64,000 nucleotides of DNA from Lineus longissimus (taxonomy: Eukaryota > Nemertea > Pilidiophora > Heteronemertea > Lineidae): positions 13,809,808-13,873,807 of the forward strand of contig NC_088315.1 of assembly GCF_910592395.1 (NCBI RefSeq), in the 5' to 3' direction. Every line of letters starts with the position of its first letter. Within the stretch, counting starts at the first letter, position 1. The notes under the pieces are model-generated. The model saw nothing but the letters and a program-made list of their open reading frames with translations, searched no databases and was not told the DNA's origin. The position numbers were made by a program, and so were the translations under genes. This document shows, in pieces, positions 1-10,800 of the stretch.

Positions 1-23
1 GACTTTGCCATCTTTTTTCCTAA

Positions 24-840
24 CACTTTGAAAGTATTGTTAAAGAGCTGAACCTTGACATAACAATTGGAAACTGCAGTGTAAAACCATCATCCTGTGT
101 AAAAAACCTAGGTGTTTTTCTGGATTCGGGTCTCACCATGGCAAAGCATGTAAACAATGTGTCAGGAGTCTGTCACTTTCATATGCGTAATATCAGTCGC
201 ATTAAGCCATTCCTAACAGATGCAGCCTGCAAGTCTCTTGTCCAGGCTACTGTTATCTCCAGACTGGACGATGCCAACAGCCTCCTGTATGGTATAGCTG
301 ACAGTCATTTGAAAAGACTCCAAAAGGTGCAGAACACAGCGGCCCGACTTGTAACCGGTGCAAAGAAGCGTGATCACATCACACCAGTTCTTCAGGGGTT
401 GCACTGGTTACCTGTCCACTTACGTATTCAGTTCAAGCTGCTGCTTTTATCGTACAATGTTTTAAATGGCTTAGCACCAGAGTAGTTCGATGATCTTATT
501 GTAAAGCATGTGCAAAACCGGCAGTTGCGTTCCGCGGACCAGGGCTTCTTGCCTGTGCCAATGACTCTCACTAAAAGATACGGCTCGTGGTCTTTGGGAC
601 AAGTTGCTCCTGGTCTGTGGAATGCACTGCCGGCAACGATCAGAGGGTCACTAAGTGTTCAATATTTTAAGGGTCGTTTAAAGACACATCTTTTTAGACA
701 ACATTATTGTATTTCTTAACTTTCGGAGCTGTGTTTTTATATTTTCGTATGTCATGTCTGTGATGAATGAATGTTTTAAATGTAAAGCGCCTTAGAGCAT
801 TGCTTTTTGTGAAGTAGGTATAAATATTATCACCTCTTTC
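24..840 (+). pseudogene. 3' end of a CR1/L2-type LINE (C-terminus of reverse-transcriptase protein plus 3' tail)
   Basis: A reading frame is open from about position 24 to 719 and reads as the region after the reverse-transcriptase core of CR1/L2-group non-LTR elements. Seen motifs include NLGVFLDSGLT near 108-137, LQKVQNTAARLVTGAKKRDH near 319-378 and LQGLHWLPV. One in-frame TAG at 483-485 breaks the frame, and translation resumes in the same frame to a TAA at 717-719. A stop at 21-23 shows the piece is 5' truncated or damaged. Downstream of the stop the sequence TGTAAAGCGCCTTAGAGC resembles the 3' tails of L2-type elements. In a living copy the protein would reverse transcribe its own RNA at a nicked target. 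This copy is dead. The exact clade is inferred, the LINE identity is fairly certain. Confidence 0.85.
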
Positions 841-860
841 AAACGGTTACACGTAAATAT

Positions 861-2193
861 AGGTAAGATGTTGCCTGATATAATGCTGTTGGTTGTTTGA
901 ATGATTTGGGATTAAAAACAGAGAAATTTTGGGAAAAAGTTGGATAGAAATAGGTGGTGACCTTCCATGTTGGCTCTCAGCTCACTGACTGGTGAGTTCC
1001 AGTATGTGTAAACACACCAAGAGGTGGCAGCACCTTGGTTGACCTAAATTAACCCTGCTAGTCCTAAAGAGCCCCCTAGTGATAAACGTAGGATAATCAA
1101 GAGGCAAATCCGACCAGAGACTGATGACAAGTTGCGCCTTCTGAACAAAATTACCCTTGGCTGAGGTACTGTAAGATATTTGTAGGGTATTGCAGGGTAA
1201 ATGAGGGGTGACAGTAATTGTTTTTAGTAGGATCGAAGTGGCACCCCGCTCTACTCCTTCTAATTGCATGCGTTCCTTGAAATTCCAAGCCCTTCTCAGT
1301 CCTGATAGTCCTTAACAACCTCGATACAAGAGACAAATACATTGCCGATGCATTAGACCTGTGCATTTAGAACTGTCAAATGCATGCATCCTGTCGAATT
1401 CCCGCATGAAATTCCCGGGGGGGATCCATATCGGTTTTTGGTATTGAAATGCAATGTGTGGACCACGTGCGTTTATTTACATCACGTGACCTACAATCAC
1501 GGATTGAGTAGAACATTAGGAAATATACATGTATAATCTGCACACCGGGCGTAGGTGGGCGTCGGGCGAGATCGGGCTTCCGGGCGTCTTTCATCAATCT
1601 CAGTTGTGGGCAGTTTTATCATATCGTTAGTGATATCCCCAGCAGATTGAAAAACATGTTCTGCGCCCTTGTAAAGGATTCTCCGGCTGGACTTAAATTC
1701 TTTATTTTATCACGCCTAGGCTTCGTTCAACGATGTACGTGTAACAAGGCATGATTTTAGGTGACGAGGCTGTTGATCAAGACCGATTTTAAAGATCACT
1801 GCCTTCCGATTCCCACTCCATCCGAGGTTGAATTACAGTTTACATCTGGTATTAGACGTGTAGTGACAACCAACATACATTATGTGACCCGCGTGAATTG
1901 CTGGCATTCCGGATGTTACCTGACTTTCATGTTGCACATTAGATAAAGAAAATATTTGCTATCTGCAGCTGCTGGTAATGTCACTCTTAAATCATACCTT
2001 TTGACGCGATTTAGGCCCGTTCGAAAATCGCTCACGTCATGTCATTCTTTAGTCAACTTTTTACCAGTTTCAGGATCCCAGTGGTCATGGTGGTGTCAAA
2101 GAATTGAAACAATACTGGTCGGTTGTCGAGGGTCTATTTGACGCGGTCCTTGACACCTTCCTTCGCACCGTGTAGTGCCACCTATGACAACAG
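861..2193. other. No gene recognised; possible eroded repeat relic near 1450-1515
   Basis: Open frames here are short, overlap on both strands and carry no motif. The stretch at about 1450-1515 (containing CACGTGCGTTTATTTACATC and CGTGACCTAC) loosely resembles the middle of the 9-bp-duplication element found at 21356-21970 and 46801-47446, so an old copy may lie here. Confidence 0.4.
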
Positions 2194-2400
2194 GGATAGC
2201 GGTGGCACAGTGAAGTGTGTCGGCCTCATGATCAAGAGGTCATGGGTTTGACTTCCGGCCGAGTCCATGCTTGGTTCCCCTACTGACTGGTCGAGTTCAG
2301 GTTAGCGCCTTCTGGTTGCCCCTTGAAAATCTGGAGACCGGTGTAATGATATGGTATCCAAAAAGCGCTTTGCGCAGAGAAACATGGAAAAGCGCTATAA
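2194..2400 (+). mobile_element. tRNA-derived SINE with LINE-like tail
   Basis: The head has a tRNA-like internal polymerase III promoter. An A-box-like GTGGCACAGTG lies near 2202, and a B-box-like GGGTTTGACTTCC near 2244-2256, at the usual spacing for a tRNA-type SINE. The 3' part contains AAAAAGCGCTTTGCGCAG and ends AGCGCTATAA, which resembles tails of L2-type LINEs and suggests mobilisation by such a LINE. No target duplication could be fixed. A tRNA gene is unlikely because the body does not fold as a cloverleaf and runs on for about 200 bases. Confidence 0.6.
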
Positions 2401-3551
2401 CTTGTTATGATCATTCAAAATATATCCTGATCTTGCCGAGTACATTTTAGGTACTGTAACAGCTACCAGTTTTGATAAATTTTACTTTTTAAATTGATCT
2501 TTTCTTATGTGCTCATGCAGCCGATATACATGAATCTATAGCTAGTGTAGGGTTGAAACATTTTGGCAAATTCTAATGGCATAATTTTGTAATTAATGGA
2601 ACTAATGAGTCTTAAACTTGACTAGCCTACCACCTTCAGTAGCAACCGTTTTAGCGGTTTAGTTCATAACATCACAAATCATTTTTGCCATCTTATGAAA
2701 CAATTAGTTAATGTGATTTTAAGCTGTTTTCACAAACTGTCTTGTCCACATGCTCGCCTTGATCATAACGGAATGCAATAATGTCTAAATTATGTAATCG
2801 GTCGTTTAGAAAAGTTCCGCTAAAACTGCTATAAAAATAATTGTTATAGTAGTAGAGTGTGAAATAACATCGTCTGGCGTGTTTTTCAAAATAGTACAAC
2901 GTTTTTTTTGCTAGAAAATCGAGCTTCGATATTTCAACATCAAATCACATATAAAAATATGAGTATTGTTCTTTTTATGTTCACCATCTCCAACAATGAG
3001 AGATTTAGCGTTTCATACACGCATGGTTTTGTCGGTATAACACCCATCAAGTGAATGTCAACTTCTTTAATTGGCGTTCCATTCTGATATAAAGAATCAA
3101 TTCTAGTCAACCAAATGTCGACATTAGGTCTATGTCACAGAACGAGTTGAAGCACTAACCAATGTTTCAGGGAAAAATCTAGAAAATCGAGGTTTTCTTT
3201 ACTCACTTAGCATATCTTGTATCGGTTTGGACTATCGGATGGGCAGGTGCTAGAGACTGGAGCACTATTATTAATTGTCTGTCTGTTTGCAAGATTACCC
3301 TTATGGCAAAGTTAATGGAAGCCACATGTTCGTTTTACTGCCTGATCTGATTTCATTACTACTCGCGGATTTTGTAACCAGATGCATAGAAATATCCGGT
3401 GTGATGAATTGGTCCGACACCCGGGTTCGATGATATAATATAAGTATGCAGGTATTTCATTTCATTCTCATTCGAATGTACTCTGATGAAGTACTAAAGG
3501 AAACATGTTATTCCCAAATGATTCCAATAAAGACTTAGTTTATCGGGTGGC
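2401..3551. other. No gene or repeat recognised
   Basis: AT-rich sequence with short random frames only. A lone B-box-like CCGGGTTCGATGATAT occurs near 3421 without an A box. Confidence 0.5.
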
Positions 3552-3596
3552 CCAGGAAAAAAGTCCGGCTATTTTGATAGCCGGACGTTTTTTCTG
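3552..3596. other. Strong 45-nt hairpin resembling a terminator stem
   Basis: The two arms pair over about 20 nt. The stem GTCCGGCTAT / ATAGCCGGAC encloses a TTTG loop, and the outer part pairs an A run with a T run. It looks like a bacterial intrinsic terminator on either strand, but in this eukaryotic context it is more likely a short palindrome or part of an eroded inverted-repeat element. Confidence 0.6.
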
Positions 3597-4468
3597 GTAT
3601 AATCTTTCAGATTTTCAGCGTTTAAAAACGGTGAATATTTCAACACATTTACCAGATATAGCATAAACAAACATGACTGTATGAAATTTGCCCTGATCTG
3701 ATGATATGTACGCATCATCGATCTCAAATTCTAGTCAAAGTGAAGGAAACAAAATGATCGACAAACAAAATATAAATATCGAAAAATCTGGATTTGATGA
3801 AATGCAACTCTACGACGTCGCGATTGGATTACCATGTTGAACTTCAGTTCAAATGAAATCGATATTGAGACTGATGGATAAAAGCAGAGACATGTTTTGC
3901 AGCCCATTTCAAATTCATCATGTAAGTATAATATTACTGAATTTGTATTGGAGTTTCATACAACAGTTCTTTAAGATACATGTTTGCAGGACACAGTCAT
4001 TTAAATGCTTTATAGACTCGAGGGGTATTATAGCGGAGCCCCAGTTGCAGTGTCCTGGTTGCCGCAGAAACGTTGTAAGCACTAGATCTTGCTATCCTCA
4101 AAGACGATGGAAGTGTAGTGAGTTAGCACGTGGTGTGAATTGATAGTCAAATCCGAAAGAAAATGAAGAAGCAATTACGAAAAAATGTTCCTTCAATCAA
4201 ATGGTGTTTCGACTATTGATTCAATAGATAAGATGCACAGTGACAGGGATGTGTAACTGAGTTGGTTTCAATACAAAATACTGTGAGTTGGTTTCAGCAT
4301 CAAGTTTCAATAGTAGGAAGTCTAAACCATTGTATGTTCACCTTTTGCTTAAACTTCCAGAACTTACTGTCAAGCTCACAAAATTATCTCTTGTAGGGTT
4401 GATACTGTTACGAAACCAAACTAGAAACAACATACCAAATGTGTCCAAAAACTATCAACCTGTCAATC
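3597..4468. other. No gene recognised
   Basis: Contains only short open frames without domain motifs and no repeat structure that I could see. Confidence 0.5.
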
Positions 4469-4661
4469 CCGGTGTAAAAGAAAATGCAAGTCCTCCCAGA
4501 ATCTAAGTTCGGTCATTTTGTTAAAGTGAATAGAGTCGCCGAGTTCCTTTGTTGAAGATTATGTAGCTAACCCTAACCAAACCATTAACCACATTCGTTG
4601 ACAATACACAGCTATTGTATGGAGTCCTGCATTCCTAGGACGTCCATTCCTTTTACACCGG
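4469..4661 (+). mobile_element. MITE with CCGGTGT ends, copy 1
   Basis: A 193-bp non-coding unit begins CCGGTGTAAAAGAAAATG and ends CATTCCTTTTACACCGG, so it has terminal inverted repeats of about 17 bp. The core carries CTAACCCTAACC, a telomere-like stretch. A second copy lies inverted 383 bp downstream and is identical over a long core. No coding capacity and no clear target duplication were found. Confidence 0.75.
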
Positions 4662-5043
4662 GCCTAATTTTGTTAATGAGCAAGTGGAGACTTAACCTCC
4701 TTGTGCTCACTGAAGTTTATAATCATAATATTTTACATGTCAGATTTGAATGGTTTTCCATTAAGGCGCATTAATTTACGTTGTTATCGCCTTGTAAAAG
4801 GGCACTAATCTTCCTTTATAATATTCTTGAGGTGACTTTCTCAATAGTGCTTCAAAAACACGAGGCGACTTGATGTCTTGTTGTAAGGCTGTTAAATTCC
4901 ATTTGGTCAGTTTTGGCTTGGAAAGTAATCATTTGGGTATTAAAATTGTAAAACTTCTGGGTAGTTAATTTGCAAATTGGTTCAAACGGCTTAAGGGACC
5001 ATTTTGAGTGACATGTTATGCAATTATCCCCTGTCTCGTAGGC
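4662..5043. other. Spacer between the two inverted MITE copies
   Basis: No open frame of note. The spacer could be ordinary sequence between two insertions or the middle of one foldback element whose arms are the two MITEs. Confidence 0.4.
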
Positions 5044-5233
5044 CCGGTGTAAAAGGAATGGACGTTCCAGGAATGCAGGACCCCATACAATAGCTGTGTA
5101 TTGTCAACGAATGTGGTTAATGGTTTGGTTAGGGTTAGCTACATAATCTTCAACAAAGGAACTCGGCGACTCTATTCACTTCAACAAAAGGACTGGACTT
5201 AGATTCCGGGGACTTGCATTTCTATTACACCGG
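5044..5233 (-). mobile_element. MITE with CCGGTGT ends, copy 2 (inverted)
   Basis: This 190-bp unit is the reverse complement of the unit at 4469-4661, with the same ends and a shared core (GGTTAGGGTTAGCTACATAA in this orientation). Differences are a few substitutions and small indels, concentrated toward one end. Together with copy 1 it forms inverted arms separated by about 380 bp. Confidence 0.75.
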
Positions 5234-5271
5234 AATGTTAAGACGGAATGTTTCAAAGAATCATGGTGTGG

Positions 5272-5690
5272 TTAGTGACAGATGACTGGATAAATATTTT
5301 CATCGTTTTGTATTAATATGTATTGTTCTGTAATGTTGCAACTGATGTAATCTAAAAATGTATCACTTTGATATTGTGATAAAAATAATGAAATAACAGC
5401 CAATTGTAACAGTATCTTGCACTCAACACGTGATTTGTTGGGAAGCCAGTGCAGGTCCACAAGATCAACGGGTGCTGTGTGGTCAAACTTCCTAGTGCGA
5501 ATGATCAGCCTTGCAGCGAAGAGGCTAAAACGCCGAACGCCGTGAAAAGATCCAAAAATACAATAAGGACTTCTTGCCTGACGAATGCTGTCCATGACTT
5601 TTCGGATTCGCTCTTATCGTATACTGCTGTTCCTTCGTGATAGCCTTAAGTGCCGGACTACTTCTGTCAGTCATGTGGAATTTTATCTTA
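5272..5690 (-). pseudogene. LINE fragment, post-reverse-transcriptase region
   Basis: The minus-strand frame from 5595 to 5272 reads AARLIIRTRKFDHTAPV followed by LVDLHWLPNKSRVECKILL. This matches the pattern AARL...R..DH..P....LHWLP...R...KILL that closes CR1/L2-type LINE proteins, the same region seen at 319-480. The frame loses resemblance after about 5390, and nothing upstream (higher coordinates) restores the catalytic core, so the copy is truncated at both ends. It is dead and non-autonomous. Confidence 0.65.
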
Positions 5691-5699
5691 AGAGGCTGT

Positions 5700-7319
5700 T
5701 AAACGAAGGATATGTGGTTACTGCGCATGGGCACTAGTGGCTTTATTGCACGCCGCGGTGTCTCCATATCGATCGAAGTCGTCATGAGAGGGCAAATTAG
5801 TGCTCAGTTGATGAATAATATTGAGTTTAACATGTAATATTACGAGTGTGAACGATCTGCACTGTCAATGGTGTTTCTGACACATAGTACTCGTAGTAAT
5901 TTTGATGAAAGTTAGCCTAATAAAGATATGTAATTGATATCGCGTATTTCTCCGAAAGCGATACCATCCACGCTATTTGCAATTTTCTAGACAGGGTGCG
6001 TGTGAATTTTTCGTGATTGTATAATCGTCCTCGAATTTGTGTCAAGACACGGCATCAGACAAAAATGACTCGTCCGAGGTTAAGAAAACGGCCAAGATAA
6101 ACGAAACCCCCTGACCAATAGGCCTCTAGATGAACACTATCATTGCCATAGGACCTTGACTGGTTTGCGGCCATGTGACCCCTTGGGAACTCCCTCCAAC
6201 TTCGACGGAGGGGTCAGGTTGGAAACAGGCCTATGATTGACCATCACATTGCAATCTAAAGACGTGCTTTTAACAGAGGTTTTACAATGGCAAATTTCAA
6301 GGATGCCGAAAAATTATCTTGGAGGGACCGATCGATGATTGTAACATGAACAGACGAAAGGTGATCCATGCACTTCTTGAAAAAACGAGGTTTGGATGGA
6401 GTCTACGAAGCCGTTGGGCGGGAGGGTTAGCACAAGCTTCTTGGGTTGGGGTGAAACTGCCGAGAATAGGCCAGAAATTTCATCACCAGCAAACTCATCG
6501 AAAACACACTCAACAGACTCAAAATTGCTGTTGGTCCAGTCTTCTACGAATCATTTGTAACCTTTGTCATGAGGAAGTCAGAGAAGCCGTTGGCGAGGTC
6601 CTTTGGTAACAGGGAAGAATGCACTTTGCCGTGTTTTCTATACTCCAGATATGTGCTATGACAATTTTGCAACGTCAATATGATTTCACAGACTCCCTGG
6701 CTTTGAGGAGGAGCAGACTATTGATATTGGTGCGCTGCTTTCTCAATTTTGGTTGTAAAATCTCCTCACAAATCCAAAGGGCGTCGGTTTTACTGTCATC
6801 GAAAGGGTGATCTCTGGAGCATGCTTTTCAGAACACCATTGAGACTGTTGTTGTATTTCTCTATAAATGCATCCAACAATGCCCAAGTTATCAACGACTG
6901 GAACTTTCAATATCGGTGCAGAATGCTTCACAGTCTAGCATTCGGTGTCCTGAAGGTGATTGTATTGCTTGGTCTCGAACCGCAAACTCCCTAGGCTAGC
7001 GGACTGGTCAGGAGGTAGGGAGAGATCTACTGAGAAGTCGCGAAATATCAATCAGTTTGTTCAATCCGCGTGATGACGAGATCAAGGGGATGTCAATTAT
7101 AGTTTGTGGGCTCACAAAAATGTTGCTTCAGACCAAATGTACGAAAGCCCAGAAGGATCATTCAAACTCCAAACTTCAATAAATTTTAGATAGTCATAAA
7201 TTAGTATATAAAGGGGCGACTGACAAACCTGCAGTAGGCCTGCCCTTCTTATTTCATTTTTTTTCATTCGACCAGTGTTAGTCATCATCATCATCTACAT
7301 AAGGTCGGAAGCCATATAT
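5700..7319. other. No gene recognised
   Basis: Several 60-100 codon frames overlap on opposite strands without motifs. A CAT trinucleotide run occurs near 7285-7296. I see no transposon ends. Confidence 0.45.
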
Positions 7320-7396
7320 AGGGCCTGTTATGTGGAATAGGAGGTGACTGGGCAGCCGACAGCTGGGTAATATTGCCCTTAATAATACCAATGGTG
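7320..7396 (+). repeat. Truncated right end of TTAA-bounded repeat R1
   Basis: The sequence GGTGACTGGGCAGCCGACAG, then TGGGTAATATTGCCC, is shared with the right ends of the three larger R1 copies at 21101-22286, 46259-46753 and 46750-47972. Only the last 75 or so bases are present. A Cys-bearing minus-strand frame runs across it (7291-7611), and about 43 bp at 7464-7506 resembles part of the LINE at 48226-48268. Confidence 0.65.
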
Positions 7397-8564
7397 CATC
7401 GATTGTCCAATCCGCAGTCATCATCTTGACCCACAATGTAATGGCATTGCTCAGCTTTCAGACAGTATGGGCGGAGGCTACAGAGGTAATACTGCTGGAA
7501 GTTCAGTGTGGCATTGTATATGCTCGCAAAGAATGTCCCTGTTTGATAGTTGTGTTTGACGTTATCACAACTGGAAAAAATAACGTTAGCGGTAAAATAG
7601 CATATTTTCATTTACAATGTACTTGAAATACCGTATTTAATACGATAACGTTAATGATTGTCTTATTGCGCGTTATAGTGTGAGCGGAAAAATCTCTTAT
7701 CCTCTTTATTGAAATGCAGACCAATACACCAACAATAAACACTCCATCAACAGCCAAATGGCTTTAAAATGGCCTAAAATCAATTAACGAAAGGACCGCA
7801 TACCCAATTAAGAAAAAATGTACATACGGAAGTTGTGTTTTTTAAAGTTTTCGTTGGCACGCGGATGTAGAATTGAACCAACAAATTCGGACATATAGAA
7901 AAGCGGGAAATTCAAATCAAGTTAATTATGTGTCAAAGCTGATGTTTGCCCTTTACCGCGAAGTGGTAGTGTCAATCAAACTGTTTTGTATTCTATCCTA
8001 TATCAAAAACCTACATGCGTGCAAACTGGAATAAAGCGACAAATAATTTACGTTTTTGGGCCCTGGTGAGCCACATTTGAGTCGAACGAGCGAAATTTTC
8101 TGTCCGGAGCATTTCATGGGCTGTCCTTCCTCGTGGCCAGATTTTAAGTGCCTATGCCTTTCAGTTAGAAAATGCCCACTGTGTCTGGGATGAACGGATG
8201 GATGGGAGGACGACAAATGCCACTCGAAAAGCTATCTGTCTTAGCTAAAAACATCTGTCTCAGCTAAAAACATTTTTATGGCATTTTTCTTTTTAATTTG
8301 ACCCATGACTCTCACAAAATTGTAAAGCTTTGATTAGCTAAGGCGTGATAGGTCGGCCTCAAGTACCTGATTCTTTGTTAGTAGCGTAGTTGGACCAAAT
8401 TTCCGCAGCTCAAATAGACACTCAACTGATAACTATGACATGAATTTTAAGAAACACTCATCGCGATAAAATCATGATGGCTAGGAACGTTTACAAACTA
8501 CTGACAAAAAATGTGCCAACTGGGGTCATCGAGAGCTACAAACGGTGACCAAAGCTCGATTTTG
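7397..8564. other. No confident gene; weak exon-like minus-strand frame at 7400-7570
   Basis: On the minus strand a pyrimidine-rich TTATTTTTTCCAG precedes an open frame with several cysteines (YLCSLRPYC, EQCHYIVGQDDDC). It could be a small exon, but no convincing donor follows and part resembles a LINE segment elsewhere in the window. The rest is featureless. Confidence 0.25.
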
Positions 8565-8569
8565 GCATG
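8565..8569. repeat. 5-bp target site duplication (left) of BEL/Pao element
   Basis: GCATG here is repeated exactly at 15585-15589, directly outside the two LTRs. Confidence 0.85.
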
Positions 8570-8931
8570 TGTTGTGAATACTTTGTACATTTTGGGGTTT
8601 CTTTTCCTACCCTTTTGTATTACGTCATTTCCTTTGATACGTCATCACGTCGCCGTCTTTGTTGTTATTTACGTTACGTATTTCGGTTGGGTTAACGCCA
8701 TTTTTAGAAGCATTCGCATACGTCATTCCTGTTTTCCTTTATAACATGAAAATCGCACTCTTAGGTATGATTACTTTCCTTTCGATTTCTCTTTGATTCG
8801 TTTGTAATGTTCATTCGCAATACCGTATGTACTTCATTGCCTCATGTCTGTATATGTTTTATCATAATAAATCATCAAGAACGTTAAAGAACCTTTTTCT
8901 GTTAATCGATGTCGTCATCGGATCAAAATCA
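8570..8931 (+). repeat. 5' LTR of BEL/Pao element
   Basis: Matches the 3' LTR along its whole length, with a dozen or so substitutions and one extra block of about 23 nt (within 8815-8840). It contains TTTATAACATG near 8738 and AATAAATCATC near 8866, which may serve as promoter and polyadenylation signals. It ends ATCAAAATCA. Confidence 0.88.
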
Positions 8932-8951
8932 ATTTCTAAGAGAAGTTATCG

Positions 8952-9320
8952 GTGATCATGACGAAGTTGAGAGTACGGGAGGCGTGGCGACGAGAGCGGA
9001 GAATTCGCTGGAGAGACAAATCGCCAGAACGGCAGATCAATTCGATGATGACTTTGTCTTCAAGCGGCGGGAGCGGCAGCAACCTGTGCAGACGAGATTT
9101 CAACGCGTGGATAGATGATTTGCATGAAATGAAAGAGACTGTCCATGAAACCAACGCTGAGAATATTTCCATAGCTGACGCATTGTTCAGATTGCAAGCA
9201 TCAAAGGACATTCTGTCAGTTTAGTTGTGTAAATTCGACGGTAATTCATTGAAATATGTTCATTTTGTGGAAACATTTAGAGTGCAAATACATGACAAGC
9301 GTTATCTGTCAGATGACCAG
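8952..9320 (+). pseudogene. BEL/Pao gag, N-terminal part
   Basis: The frame starts near the ATG at 8952, twenty bases after the LTR, and encodes a basic, polar N-terminus followed by a short helical stretch. A TAG at 9222-9224 interrupts it, but the same frame goes on with KFDGNSLKYVHFVETF, typical of BEL/Pao gag proteins, up to the Harbinger insertion at 9321. An ATG at 8909 in another frame is a less likely start because it overlaps the LTR end and loses similarity. The protein would form the particle core. This copy is broken. Confidence 0.7.
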
Positions 9321-10166
9321 GGGCCTGTTTCATAAAACTTTTTAACATACTTCCTTCAAGGTACCATAAAGGAAGGATATAACGTCTATTTGAAGCTGCG
9401 TATTAAAAGCGTTTCATAACTCGTTTTTACTCTCCCAACATCCAACCATTCGGTGGATTGTTTTCAAATGCCTGGCCAAGGGCTAAACTGTGGAGAACGA
9501 AGGCGTCATGAGACCCTCCTGGAAAACGTGCCACACAGTTATTTATGATCATATCCCAATCACAAACTTAATGCTGTGGTATCCTTTCCGATTGATATAC
9601 ACGTTTTCGTTGATGTGAGGCTTGCGTATACGACAATGGGTCCCATCGATCGATCCAATTACTCTTGGAAAACCCGTGTTATCAACAAATTTGGTTTTGA
9701 CCTTCTGGAAGTCCCTCTCGAAGTGAACGTGTTGGTCAATGCGTGCTGCAAACGCGGATGACACAGCGCCAATACACCTCGATGTTGTCGCAATGCTCAC
9801 ATGGTGAATATCACCGATACTATATTGTTCATGCCCGGTTGCGAAATATCGTAATGCTATACACACTTGCAATGATACTGGGAGGGCGTCATTTCTCTGA
9901 GTAGGATGCTCCAACTCCTCCGACAGCTGACGACAAAAATCGAAACATATGTTCTTCGCGGCTAAAGGAACTCTAGACTACCTTCAGGTTTAAAGGAACC
10001 GAATAAAATAAAGACAGGATAAAACCACTACCTGAAACACTCTTAATGGTAACATTAACCTAGATATTTTAAAGACACGTTTATGAAACGCGTTCTTCCT
10101 TTAAGGAGTGACTTTATCCTAGCATTAGGGCTAAAGGCACTTTATTAGGCTTTATGAAACAGGTCC
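9321..10166 (-). mobile_element. PIF/Harbinger transposon inserted in the BEL gag
   Basis: The element begins GGGCCTGTTTCATAAA and ends TTTATGAAACAGGTCC, giving terminal inverted repeats with one mismatch over 16 bp. The flanking triplets CAG (9318-9320) and CTG (10167-10169) fit a 3-bp duplication of CWG type, with one change in the middle base. The gag frame reads continuously when the insert is ignored. It carries a broken transposase on the minus strand. At 846 bp it is far shorter than an autonomous Harbinger, so it is internally deleted. Confidence 0.85.
9430..9914 (-). pseudogene. HARBI1-like Harbinger transposase fragment
   Basis: The minus-strand frame 9914-9549 has VIGSIDGTHCRI followed by NRKGYHSI, the signature around the first catalytic aspartate of PIF/Harbinger transposases. 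Near 9549 the frame shifts by one; the new frame continues with CDWDMIINNC and GGSHDAFVL, which holds the second catalytic aspartate. The expected third acidic residue region is missing because the element is deleted there. A full transposase would be about 350-400 residues and would cut DNA through a DDE nuclease. No MADF/Myb partner gene is visible. Confidence 0.85.
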
Positions 10167-10800
10167 CTGCGTATGGCGCAATTGAAAATGCACCTTAGTG
10201 AGGATACCTTGCGATCAATTACAGGTTTAGGTTACAGTGGGTTGATGTATGCGACGGCACTGAAAATGATTAAAGAGCAGTTTAGCCAGCGTAGTTTGAT
10301 ATGCAGAGCTTTCATCAATAAGATTACCAAGGGTTCCAAAATTTCGGCAAATGATAGGTAAGGTCTGTGCGATTTTTCGCTTGATTTGATTAACTGCATT
10401 GCTACTTTTCAGCGCATCTCATTTCAGTCAGATATTAATTCCACAGAGAGTTTGTGTCGGGTCATTTTGCGTCTTCCTGATCTCCTCATCAACCGATGGA
10501 AGATAACAGTGACTGACATACGGAACAGATGAGAAACTCCAACGCTCGAGCACATCAGTAAATTCGTACGGAAGCGAGTTAAGACTGACTTCGACCCAGA
10601 GTTTGGTGACCTCCAGACAGGATCTTACGACAAAACTGACTCCAAGACAGGACAGAAGGACCGTTACCATGTTAATGTACAGGAAGGTGTACACGCGGCT
10701 CAATACAAGACTACAGCAAAACCGGTCCCGAGATGTTACCTTTGCAAAGAATTGCACAAGATTTCAACCTGTCCACTTTCAAGGATTCGTCAGTTTCTGA
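10167..10800 (+). pseudogene. BEL/Pao gag, C-terminal part and first zinc-binding motif
   Basis: After the Harbinger insert the gag frame resumes with RMAQLKMHLSEDTL and GYSGLMYATALKMIKEQF, which is typical of the BEL/Pao gag domain. It runs in the same frame past a TAA at 10359-10361 and a TGA near 10530, through LEHISKFVRKRV, to a cysteine/histidine motif CYLCKELHKISTC near 10736-10774. A frameshift near 10775 then moves the sense frame to the one that holds the next zinc motifs. The protein would package the element RNA. It is inactive here. Confidence 0.75.

Noticed and set aside
2194-2270. Functional tRNA gene
   Set aside because: A and B boxes are present, but no cloverleaf or acceptor pairing is seen and the unit continues as a SINE.
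3552-3596. Bacterial intrinsic terminator
   Set aside because: No bacterial gene, operon or ribosome-binding pattern occurs in the window.
4569-4600. Telomeric repeat
   Set aside because: Only about one and a half CCCTAA units occur, and they belong to a dispersed MITE.
10359-10411. Intron-like GTAAGG...TTTTCAG inside the gag region
   Set aside because: The segment translates in frame with the gag similarity on both sides (one TAA aside), so it is coding sequence with a mutation, not an intron.
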